Positions 17,600 to 25,062 of a DNA stretch of 64,000 nt are shown piece after piece. Location of the stretch: assembly GCA_964482955.1 (NCBI GenBank), contig CAYZZW010000012.1, forward strand, positions 1 to 64,000. Reading direction: 5' to 3'. A model generated the notes under the pieces. That model had not been told where the DNA came from. It did no database searches and saw only the letters and a list, made by a program, of their open reading frames with translations. Source of the stretch: JAPLSN01 sp964482955. GTDB lineage: Bacteria > Spirochaetota > Spirochaetia > Treponematales > UBA12059. The translations under genes and the position numbers were made by a program. Each line of letters begins with the position of its first letter. The stretch's first letter is position 1.

Positions 17600-18220
17600 A
17601 TGTCGTTCAAGGAATTCTTCCCGTCGTTCATGAAGTCGCCGCTCGGCGTCGGATCCATACTCGGCGCGACCGCCCTCGGGTTAATCGCGGTGCTGGCGGG
17701 CACGAGCGTCCCGATGGCGGTCTTCGAGACCGCGGGCGCGTGGTGCGTCTTCTTCGTCGTGAGCTTCGTCTCGGGCGCCGCGCCGAAAGCGGCCGTGGCC
17801 GCGCGGGAACGCGGCCGCGGTATCGAAGCCGCCGAGCGGATCGCCGACCTGGAAAGGCGCCGCGACTCGCTGGCCGCCCTCCGCCTGTCGGATACGGCCG
17901 TGCGCGACGCCCTCCAATACGTCGTCGTCGAGGCGGGCGAGCTGATCGACGCCTGCCGGCGAGCCGGTTCGTGGGATCCCTCGGGAGCCCTCGCGCTCGA
18001 GGAAGCCGCCGAGATCGTCAACCTCCACCTGCGCGAACTCGACGACGTGTCCAAGGAACGCCGCTTCGGCGCCGCCGACTCCGATCCCTTCGCCGACGCG
18101 CGCGCGCGGACGGTCGAAGCCCTCAAGGCCAAGGCGCTCGCCCTCAAGAACGCCCGGACCGCGCTCGACGGCGGGCTCACGCGCGACGAGCGCATGAAGA
18201 TCGACGAGGAGCTCAGATGA
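17600..18220 (+). CDS. membrane-anchored coiled-coil protein, function unknown
   Basis: 206 residues. Two membrane segments (about 15-34 and 38-60) are followed by a basic stretch and about 140 residues of charged helix with coiled-coil character. ATG at 17600; the upstream reading of the same frame is antisense-type and not coding. 38 bp after the OmpA-like gene, and its stop overlaps the start of the Cys-array gene (ATGA at 18217). In this position it is a candidate component of the radical SAM module, but no motif says what it does. Confidence 0.75.
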   Translation: MSFKEFFPSFMKSPLGVGSILGATALGLIAVLAGTSVPMAVFETAGAWCVFFVVSFVSGAAPKAAVAARERGRGIEAAERIADLERRRDSLAALRLSDTAVRDALQYVVVEAGELIDACRRAGSWDPSGALALEEAAEIVNLHLRELDDVSKERRFGAADSDPFADARARTVEALKAKALALKNARTALDGGLTRDERMKIDEELR

Positions 18221-19899
18221 AACGACGCATCGTCGCCGCGCTCGCGGCCGCGTGGCTCTGCGCCTTCGCGCCGGCCGCCGTCTTCGCCCTGACGGCGCGC
18301 CTCGTGTCCACCGAGATCACCGTGACCCTGCGCCCTGACGGCCGCGCGGACGTGTACTACTCGCTCCGCTGGACGGCGTCCGGCGGCGAGATGCACGGCT
18401 TCTATTTCGAGGGCGAGGCCTTCGAGCCGGTGTGGGACCTCGAGCGCTGCTACGCCGACCTGGGGAACGGCAAGCGCGTGCCGCTCAGCATCGAGCGCGT
18501 CTCCGGAAACAAGTACGACGTGGTGCTCGCGGACGGGCGGGGCTTCACGGGCGAAGCCTACTACACGCTCCACTACGCGGGAGACTTCGCGGGCGCGGGC
18601 CTCATCGGCTACACGACGAGTTCCGAGTTCGGCGAACTCCTTTATTTCGACTGGGGCCCCGTGCAGTGGGACACTCCGATGGACTACCGCGCCGTGCGCA
18701 TCGTCCTGCCGGTCAAGGTCGCGGGCGAAGTCCCGACGGAAGCGGAACTCGCGGCGACCCAGCTCTACACCGAACCCCACGTCAACGAAGAGAACAAGAT
18801 CGACTACTCGGGCTCGAAGGGCGCGGACGGCTACTACCACACGATCCTCTTCTACCAGGAAGGCGTCGAGGCGTACGAACCCCAGCTCCTCGAGCTCTAC
18901 TTCCCCAAGGCGGCCGTGCCGATCGACGCGGACCTCGGCTCGCGGCCGCTCGTCGACTCGAGCGACGGCGCCGCTTCGGGCGATACGGGCGCGACGGGCG
19001 ACACGTGGTCGACCGACTCTTCGAACGAGTATACCTACGTTCCCGAGCGCACCTGGAAGGACGATCCGCTGCCCGCGGCCGCCCTCTTCGCGCTCATCGC
19101 GACCGGCTCAGGCGCCTACCTCTTCCGGCGGCTCAAGAAGCAGGAACGCGACTTCAAGATCGTGAAGGGCATCGCGTGGGCGGGCGATTCGTGGTCGCCG
19201 CCTAAGCTCATGGAGGGCTCGTACCGCGTGCCGGGCAAGGTCGCCGAAAACCTGCATCCCGTCGAGGTGGCGCTCCTCTTGGAGCTGCCGCTCCCGCGCG
19301 TGGCGGCGATCATGATCGAGGGGCTCCGCGCCCAGGGCATCGCCGAGGCGCTCGAGCTCGATCCGCTCCGCATCAAGGCGCTCAGCGCGAAAAAGGCCGA
19401 CAGCGAGTACGAAGAACTCTTCCTCGCGGCCTTCGACGCCGACGGCCGCGTGCTGTCCGGCCTCATGGCCGACTTTTTCGAGGCGGCCATCCGCAAGCTC
19501 CAGGAAAAGACCTGGGATTGCGACCTCGAGGCGACGAAGGCTTACTATCGGAAGAAGATCGACGAGGAATCCGCCGCGGCCGAAACGCCGGCCGTCGCGA
19601 CGTCGCGCGATCCGTATCGGCCCTACTGGCATTCGTACTGGTACGTGCACCGCAACCCGACCGCCTACCGCGGCATGAACCTGCCGGGATCGCTCAACGC
19701 GAACTACCAGGTTTTCATGCGGAGCTCCGGCTGTTTCGAGGGCTGTTTCGCCCCGGGGAACGTGGGAACGGTCCACGCCTGCTACAGCGCCTGCCACAAC
19801 GCGTGCCACGACGCCTGCCACTCGGCGTGCCATTCCGCCTGCCATTCCGCGTGCCACAGCGCGTGCCACTCCGCGTGCGTCTCCGGGGGCGCGCACTGA
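18217..19899 (+). CDS. DUF2207-like membrane protein with C-terminal Cys/His repeat array
   Basis: 560 residues. A signal peptide (1-25) leads to an extracytoplasmic beta-rich domain (about 26-270) resembling DUF2207 proteins, a Ser/Thr/Gly-rich stalk, one membrane helix (about 284-306) and a cytosolic region with a winged-helix-like segment (HPVEVALLLELPLPRVAAIMIEG). Family members usually end in Gly/Ser-rich low complexity; here the end is a cysteine array instead. Nine cysteines stand exactly four residues apart at 522-554 in the pattern ACHSACH, with H-S-A, H-N-A, H-D-A and one Y-S-A spacer, preceded by Cys506 and Cys510 at the same spacing. The stop overlaps the next start (TGATG), which is a radical SAM/SPASM gene. 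I infer the array is the substrate or a metal-binding tail handled by that enzyme. Confidence 0.85.
   Translation: MKRRIVAALAAAWLCAFAPAAVFALTARLVSTEITVTLRPDGRADVYYSLRWTASGGEMHGFYFEGEAFEPVWDLERCYADLGNGKRVPLSIERVSGNKYDVVLADGRGFTGEAYYTLHYAGDFAGAGLIGYTTSSEFGELLYFDWGPVQWDTPMDYRAVRIVLPVKVAGEVPTEAELAATQLYTEPHVNEENKIDYSGSKGADGYYHTILFYQEGVEAYEPQLLELYFPKAAVPIDADLGSRPLVDSSDGAASGDTGATGDTWSTDSSNEYTYVPERTWKDDPLPAAALFALIATGSGAYLFRRLKKQERDFKIVKGIAWAGDSWSPPKLMEGSYRVPGKVAENLHPVEVALLLELPLPRVAAIMIEGLRAQGIAEALELDPLRIKALSAKKADSEYEELFLAAFDADGRVLSGLMADFFEAAIRKLQEKTWDCDLEATKAYYRKKIDEESAAAETPAVATSRDPYRPYWHSYWYVHRNPTAYRGMNLPGSLNANYQVFMRSSGCFEGCFAPGNVGTVHACYSACHNACHDACHSACHSACHSACHSACHSACVSGGAH
19777..19878 (+). repeat. 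12-bp coding repeat array for the ACHS tail
   Basis: Nine GCN-TGC pairs at 12-base intervals, encoding Ala-Cys with two residues between. Codons vary freely (TCC, TCG, AGC for Ser; CAC, CAT for His; GCC, GCG for Ala) while the amino acids stay fixed, so the array looks selected for protein sequence rather than freshly expanded by slippage. Confidence 0.95.
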
Positions 19900-21302
19900 T
19901 GCGCCCGGGCGCGGACACGGCGGACGCAGGCGGCGCGACCGCGGGCCGCGGAGCGGACTCGGCCATCGCGTCTTCCTTCGGCGCGAACGCGGGCGCGACG
20001 CCCGACCTTGCGTGGATCGAGGGCTTCTGGCGGACCATCGAGCCCTGGGTGTACGCGCGGGAAGAGGACGACGTGATCATCGTCCCGCCGAACCGCGTGT
20101 ACAAGGCCAACCGCACGGCGATGGATCTCCTCGCCTTCCTCAAGCGCGGCGGCCGACTCGCGGACATCCCGGACCTTAGGTCGAAGGCGCGCGACATCGA
20201 AGCCTTCTTCCGCGACCTCGAGACGGCGTCGAACGGCGGCGAGCCCGCGCTCGCGGCGGTGCCGTACGACTTCGACTACACGCGCCTCCCGGTGCTCGGC
20301 GAGATCGCCGTCACCTACCGCTGCCAGAACCGCTGCCGCTTTTGCTACGCCGGCTGCGGACCCGAGGGCCGCTCGGACCGCGGAGGCCGCGACCTAGTCG
20401 TCTCGAAGTTGAAACGGATCATCGACCTCTTCCGCGACGAGGCGAAGATCCCTTTCTTTTCCTTCACGGGCGGCGAACCGCTTCTCAGGCGCGACCTGGA
20501 AATCCTGATTCGCCACGCCGCGCGCCGCAAGCTCCGCGTGAACCTCGTGACGAACGGCGCGCTCGCCACGCCCGAGCGCGCGCGGAGCCTCAAGCGGGCC
20601 GGGCTCGGCTCGGCGCAAGTGAGCGTCGAGAGTCCCGACCCCGGCATCCACGACGCGCTGTGCGGCGTTCCGGGCGTGTGGGCGCGAACCATCGCGGGCG
20701 TGAAAGCCTTCCTCGACGCGGGCGTGCCCGTACAAACCAATTCCACCGTTACGAAGGAAAACCGCGAGTCGCTCCTCGAACTGCCCGAGTTCCTGCATGG
20801 CATCGGCGTGCGCCGTTTCGCGATGAACCTCTACATCCCCTCGAAGCTGAACCCGGAAGCCGAAAGCCTGTTCGTGCCGTATTCGCAGATCGGAAGCTTC
20901 ATCGAACGCGTGAAGAAAACCGCGCGGTCGCTCGGCATGACTTTTCTCTGGTACTCGCCCGTGCCGATGTGCCTGTACAACCCGATAGCCGCGGGGCTCG
21001 GCAACAAGAGCTGCGCCGCCTGCGACGGCCTCATCTCCGTCGATCCGGAGGGCAACGTGCTGCCCTGCTCCTCGTGCGACGAGCCGGTCGGGAACCTGCT
21101 GTCGGACGGCTTTGCGGCCGCGTGGTTTTCCGAACGCGCCCTGTACTACAAACGAAAAAGCTACGCTCCCGACGCCTGCGCGGGCTGCGCCTCGTTCACC
21201 GCATGCCAGGGAGCCTGCCCGCTGTACTGGAACTACGCCGGCTGCGCCGAGCTTCCGCGCCCCGCGCGCGACAACGCCGACACCGAGGGGGGAAACCCGT
21301 GA
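19899..21302 (+). CDS. radical SAM/SPASM peptide-modifying enzyme with PqqD-like N-terminal region
   Basis: 467 residues. After a 30-residue disordered start, residues about 35-110 (FWRTIEPWVYAREEDDVI and on) resemble the PqqD/RRE fold that binds leader or substrate peptides. The radical SAM motif is CQNRCRFC with cysteines at 142, 146 and 149, followed by SFTGGEPLLR and LVTNGALA. The C-terminal SPASM region, from Cys372, reads CAACDGLISVDPEG, then LPCSSCDEP, then CAGCASFTACQGACPLYW and a last Cys, enough for two auxiliary [4Fe-4S] clusters. This domain order is that of maturases of ribosomally made, modified peptides. The adjacent Cys-array protein is the obvious candidate substrate. From memory, it recalls the TIGRFAM ACGX radical SAM system, where the target has ACG-x repeats. 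Start overlaps the previous stop. Confidence 0.9.
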   Translation: MRPGADTADAGGATAGRGADSAIASSFGANAGATPDLAWIEGFWRTIEPWVYAREEDDVIIVPPNRVYKANRTAMDLLAFLKRGGRLADIPDLRSKARDIEAFFRDLETASNGGEPALAAVPYDFDYTRLPVLGEIAVTYRCQNRCRFCYAGCGPEGRSDRGGRDLVVSKLKRIIDLFRDEAKIPFFSFTGGEPLLRRDLEILIRHAARRKLRVNLVTNGALATPERARSLKRAGLGSAQVSVESPDPGIHDALCGVPGVWARTIAGVKAFLDAGVPVQTNSTVTKENRESLLELPEFLHGIGVRRFAMNLYIPSKLNPEAESLFVPYSQIGSFIERVKKTARSLGMTFLWYSPVPMCLYNPIAAGLGNKSCAACDGLISVDPEGNVLPCSSCDEPVGNLLSDGFAAAWFSERALYYKRKSYAPDACAGCASFTACQGACPLYWNYAGCAELPRPARDNADTEGGNP

Positions 21303-22201
21303 CCGACACCGAACGCTTCCGCTATTTCAAGCTGCCCCTGCCCACGCGCCTCGTCCTGACCGCCGGCCTCTACGCGCTCGGACTCCTCGTCCAGATCGGA
21401 TTCGCTCCCGGCTTCTTCTTCGGCACGGCCCTCATCGTGCTCGGCTGGTTCCCCATCAAGCTCCGCCGCTTCGACAACAAGCCCAAGGACCAGGGCAAGG
21501 AGGAATGGCGGCCGGTGGGCAGCGCGGAGGTGGACACCCTCATCGACACGATGAAGCGCTCGAAGGAGCTCAAGCGGAAACTCGGCGGCCGCGGCGGCGC
21601 CAAGTTCCTCTTCGTCGTCCTCGTGCTGGCCGTCATGTTCTTCGCGATCAAGAGCGATTCGACGCGCGGCCTCCTGCTCGGCTTCGACCTCTTCCTCTTG
21701 GCGTTCCCGGTCGTGTTCCTCGGCGGCGCCAACGTCTACATCCCCACGACCCTCGACATGAAGCTCCGCGCCTTCATGCCCGTGCTGACCGCCGAGCCGC
21801 GTCCCGAAGGCGTCGTCGGCGTGCCGTACTTCCGCTTCGACCAGGACGAAAACGGGCTCGACATCCCCGAAGACCTCCGCTACATGCTCGAACTCAAGCG
21901 CGCGCCGGAGGACTTCGTCGGCGTGCAGTTCCAGGCGGCCGTCAACAACGGCCCGAACGGCGCGGTGCCCTACCTCTACGCCGTCGTGCTGACGCGCGGC
22001 GCCTCCGGCCCGGGCCGCCGCGCCATCGAAAACCTCAAAGCCCGCGGCTTCGTCGTGGAGGCGGGCGGCGACGACAAGTACGGAACCGTCGTCGTGAGGC
22101 AGACCACCGACTCAGGCGGCTACTACACCTCGCCCGACGACGTGCGGAAGCTGTACGAGGTGATGCTGGCGGTGATCGAACGGGTCAGGCAGGCCGCGTG
22201 A
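21299..22201 (+). CDS. membrane protein of the radical SAM module, function unknown
   Basis: 300 residues from a GTG start overlapping the radical SAM stop (GTGA). Membrane segments at about 15-50 (probably two) and 105-145 (two) surround a basic cytosolic loop; the C-terminal half (about 150-300) is a soluble domain with mixed strands and helices (ending VMLAVIERVRQAA). Last gene before the terminator at 22297. No family recognised. Overlap with the enzyme gene suggests a role with the modified protein, for example placing or exporting it; that is inference. Confidence 0.8.
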   Translation: MTDTERFRYFKLPLPTRLVLTAGLYALGLLVQIGFAPGFFFGTALIVLGWFPIKLRRFDNKPKDQGKEEWRPVGSAEVDTLIDTMKRSKELKRKLGGRGGAKFLFVVLVLAVMFFAIKSDSTRGLLLGFDLFLLAFPVVFLGGANVYIPTTLDMKLRAFMPVLTAEPRPEGVVGVPYFRFDQDENGLDIPEDLRYMLELKRAPEDFVGVQFQAAVNNGPNGAVPYLYAVVLTRGASGPGRRAIENLKARGFVVEAGGDDKYGTVVVRQTTDSGGYYTSPDDVRKLYEVMLAVIERVRQAA

Positions 22202-22210
22202 AGAGGACAT

Positions 22211-22250
22211 GAGCGAAGCTTGGCGAGTACCCGAGCGTTCGGGAAGGGAA
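22211..22250 (+). repeat. dispersed intergenic element, core copy A
   Basis: GAGCGAAGCTTGGCGAGTAC followed by CCGAGCGTTCGGG and a purine-rich tail (GAAGGGAAGAAAAG). It is the same core as at 23101-23142 (inverted), 40306-40372 and 55412-55479, but without flanking CACGGAG units. It starts 9 bp after the stop of the gene at 21299. Confidence 0.85.
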
Positions 22251-22296
22251 GAAAAGAGATCTGGGGAAAGAGTTGCTTATATTGTGAAAAGCCAAG

Positions 22297-22324
22297 GCCG
22301 CCCGGGTGGGCGGCTTTGATTTTT
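22297..22324 (+). terminator. intrinsic terminator of the radical SAM operon
   Basis: GCCGCCC (22297-22303), loop GGGT, GGGCGGC (22308-22314), then TTTGATTTTT. It ends the seven-gene plus-strand run that begins at 13658 and lies 27 bp before the stop codon of the convergent beta-barrel gene. Confidence 0.85.
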
Positions 22325-22351
22325 AGAGCGCTTGGCGTCGCGCGGGGAAAA

Positions 22352-22990
22352 TCAGAAATAGAACGACAGCATGAGGCCGAAGCTGCCGGTGGAAAGGGCC
22401 GCCATATGGGCGTTTTCGACCGGGGTGGCGGACGGTTCCCAGTGTCCCGACAGGTAGGAGTAGCCGATCCGGTATTCGGCGGACAGCGAAAGGCTTTCCT
22501 TCAGGAAGCACTCGGCGCCGATAAAGGCCCGCGGGACGAACGCGAGGCCGCGATAATCGCCGCCGCCGGGCAGGTCGGAAAACGTCATGCCGAAACCGAG
22601 CTCGCCGCCCCAGTAGAGGTCCACCGGAGCCTTGCGCGTGAAATAGAGCTGGATTCCGGGGAGTATCCCGAAACTCGTGGCGCCGCCGTCGACCCACGAA
22701 AACATGGCGAGCGCGCGGGCGAACATGGTTTCGGAGAAACCGTATTTACCTCCGATCCAGAAACCGTCGTACGATTCCGGATTGATGGCGCCCAGAGCGC
22801 CGGATGTCGGGATCATGAACCCATCAAGGCTTTCCGACATGAAATTACCGATGGAAAACACGAGCGCCATCGGCGCTCTCGGCCCCTTCGCCCTGGCCGG
22901 CGCGGCCGCAGGCGCGGGCGCTTGAGTCTGCCCGAATCCCATCGCCCCGACCGCCAAGCTCGCCACCACCGCCAATACGATCCTCTTCAT
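22352..22990 (-). CDS. outer-membrane beta-barrel protein
   Basis: 212 residues. A signal peptide (VLAVVASLAVGAMGFGQ) and a short Pro/Ala-rich stretch precede a series of amphipathic strands with aromatic girdles (GFWIGGKYGF, VDLYWGGELGFGMTF, LSLSAEYRIGYSYL) ending in LMLSFYF; a terminal Phe is the usual signal for outer-membrane assembly. The size suits an 8-stranded barrel. The start at 22990 is preferred over 23002 because GGAGG lies just upstream. It is flanked by two inverted copies of the dispersed element (22211 and 23101). Confidence 0.82.
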   Translation of the reverse strand: MKRIVLAVVASLAVGAMGFGQTQAPAPAAAPARAKGPRAPMALVFSIGNFMSESLDGFMIPTSGALGAINPESYDGFWIGGKYGFSETMFARALAMFSWVDGGATSFGILPGIQLYFTRKAPVDLYWGGELGFGMTFSDLPGGGDYRGLAFVPRAFIGAECFLKESLSLSAEYRIGYSYLSGHWEPSATPVENAHMAALSTGSFGLMLSFYF

Positions 22991-23100
22991 GCCAACCTCC
23001 AAAGAATACCGCTATCAAGAATCACTCACATTCAATCCAATCCTATCTTCATCATTCCCTGTGTTTTTTCTTCTCTTCTCTTAAACCCTCTTCCTCTTCT

Positions 23101-23142
23101 CCGTGCCCAACGCTCGAGTACTCGCTAAGCTTCGCTCCGTGG
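23101..23142 (-). repeat. dispersed intergenic element, core copy B (inverted)
   Basis: On the minus strand: CCACGGAGCGAAGCTTAGCG, then AGTACTCGAGCGTTGGGCACGG. Its minus-strand tail continues into AGAAGAGGAAGAGGG and TTTAAGAG at 23080-23100, sharing the extended tail of copies C and D. Confidence 0.88.
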
Positions 23143-23181
23143 CCACCTTTCAACGGCAGTTCGGCTTCCCCGGCGATCGGC

Positions 23182-24933
23182 TTATCCCCGCTCCCCGAGG
23201 AGCGACTTGAGCTCGGAGATGTCCTTTACGAGCTTCGTGCGGTCCAGGTTCTGGAAGCGCTTCGGGACCATTTCCTTCGAGGTGCACTCGAGCACCGCCA
23301 CGAGGTTCTGGAGCTCGATCTCGTGCGGGTACGCGGGCGGGATGAAGTCGGCCAGCGTCTCCTCGAGGTCCTCCTTCGTGACGAACGAGCGGCTGTCCAT
23401 CGCGGAGCGGAACTTGGCGCGGATGAGCGCGGCTTCGAGATCCGCGCCGGAGAACTCGTGCTTGAACTTCTTGAGGAGTTCCGACACCGGGAACTTGCGG
23501 ATGGACAGGTCGAGCTTTTTCACGAGCGTGTCGAAGAGCGCTTCCTTTTCCGTGTCCGACTCGGGGTAGAAGAGGGCTAGGTGCTCTTCCGCGCGGCCCT
23601 GCCGCTTCAAGTCGATGGGCAACAGGTCCGGGCGGCAGGTGATGAGGAACCAGATGATCTTGCCGCGGTATTCCGTGTTGCCCATGAAGCTCGCGATCTG
23701 CGCGAAGATGCGGTTCGACGTGCCCGAGTCGCCCTCCTGGTCGCGGTCCCCGAGGAACGCGTCGGCCTCGTCGATCATCACGCCGACCGGGGCCATCGCC
23801 TTCAGGATGTTGAGGATGCGCTCCAGGTTCGACTCGGTGACGCCCTGCCACTTCGAGCGGAAGTTGCGGAACTTCACCATGGGGATGCCGATCTCGCCGG
23901 CGAACGCCGTCACCATGAAGCTCTTGCCCGTGCCCACGGGCCCGGCGATGAGGTAACCCATCGGCAGCACGTCCAGCCGCCCGCCCTTGAGCGCCCGCGC
24001 CGCGTGCTTGAACCGCTTCTTCACGAAGTCGTGGCCGGAGACGAACGCCAGGTCGTGGTCCGTGTCGAGGAACTCGACGAGGCCGGACGCCTCGCTTTCG
24101 ATGATCTCCCGCTTCTTCTCCTTGAGGTACTCCATGGAGATGGGGCGGTCCTCCTGCCAGCTCTCCGCGGCCAGGCGGTTCAGGTTCGTCAGGTTGAGCC
24201 CGCTCGACACCGCGCCGAGCTCGTCCGGCCCGAGCCCCTTGTCGAGGAGCAGGGTGCCGCGGCCTTCGAGGAAGCGGAGGAAGCTCGTGCGGATCGTCTC
24301 GTCGGGGATGGGGATTTCCACCTTCACGGTGCTCGGGCTCGCGATGATGCGCGGGTTCAGGTCCGTGAGGTTTTCCGCGAGCAGGATGATCGAGACGTCG
24401 CCCCGCGTGAACACGGGGTCGTGGGACCAGCGGTTGAGCGTGACGAAGCAGTAGCGGTCTTCCTCCGTGAGGCGCGAGATGTCGCTGGCCGGCACGATGG
24501 TCTCCGCGTAGTCCGCGATGAGCACGATGCGCTTCTTGTGCGGGATGTTCGCCAGGAAGTACTTTTCCAGGTACTTGAACGCGAGCAGGGGATCGTGCGA
24601 AAGGAAATCCTCTTCGGCCGCCTCCGGATAGAGCGCGGCCAGGGCCTTGAGGTAGGCCGTCTTCATCGCCTCCGTACAGAACGAGATCCCGCTCGAGCGG
24701 TCGTAGAACGCGATGATGTCGCGGTTCCCGAAGAGCACCTCGGACACGTATTCCTGGATCTTCACGAAGATGAACTCGTCCTCGTTCATCTTGTGCGGCA
24801 GGAAGTCCCGGATGTTCCCGTGGATGATGTAGAGGTTCGCCGTCTTGGAACAGTACTTGTACGAAAGCTCCTGCGCCCAGACGGGCAGGATCTTGATGAA
24901 CGGCAGGTTCTTGACGATGAGCTGTTCCTTCAT
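23182..24933 (-). CDS. Ycf46-like AAA ATPase
   Basis: 583 residues. The N-terminal half (1-290) resembles the non-catalytic domain of Ycf46/CbxX-type proteins (NLYIIHGNIRDFLP, then a degenerate P-loop-like fold with IILLAENLTDLNPRI). The C-terminal half is a full AAA module: Walker A GPVGTGKS, Walker B VMIDEADAF, sensor-1 ITCRPDLLP, and an arginine-rich GRAEEH. Such ATPases remodel protein complexes; in phototrophs Ycf46 relates to CO2 use, but the family is widespread and its client here is unknown. The upstream side of the start lacks a purine-rich ribosome site. Divergent from the solute-binding-type gene with 129 bp between. Confidence 0.85.
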   Translation of the reverse strand: MKEQLIVKNLPFIKILPVWAQELSYKYCSKTANLYIIHGNIRDFLPHKMNEDEFIFVKIQEYVSEVLFGNRDIIAFYDRSSGISFCTEAMKTAYLKALAALYPEAAEEDFLSHDPLLAFKYLEKYFLANIPHKKRIVLIADYAETIVPASDISRLTEEDRYCFVTLNRWSHDPVFTRGDVSIILLAENLTDLNPRIIASPSTVKVEIPIPDETIRTSFLRFLEGRGTLLLDKGLGPDELGAVSSGLNLTNLNRLAAESWQEDRPISMEYLKEKKREIIESEASGLVEFLDTDHDLAFVSGHDFVKKRFKHAARALKGGRLDVLPMGYLIAGPVGTGKSFMVTAFAGEIGIPMVKFRNFRSKWQGVTESNLERILNILKAMAPVGVMIDEADAFLGDRDQEGDSGTSNRIFAQIASFMGNTEYRGKIIWFLITCRPDLLPIDLKRQGRAEEHLALFYPESDTEKEALFDTLVKKLDLSIRKFPVSELLKKFKHEFSGADLEAALIRAKFRSAMDSRSFVTKEDLEETLADFIPPAYPHEIELQNLVAVLECTSKEMVPKRFQNLDRTKLVKDISELKSLLGERG

Positions 24934-25062
24934 GGGAAGGAGTATGGCAGAGGAACCGCGCGCGGGCAAGATCGATCGGCCGCGACGACGCGCTTGCGGA
25001 AGGGCGGGCGGACGGTGCATGATCGCGTATCGGCGGAGCCTCGTCGGGAAAAGGAGCGGGAC

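Noticed and set aside
18217..19899. Cys array as multiheme cytochrome (CxxxCH spacing)
   Set aside because: The array would overlap Cys use between neighbouring motifs, it lies on the cytosolic side of the membrane helix, and no cytochrome maturation genes are near; a peptide-modification target fits the neighbour better.
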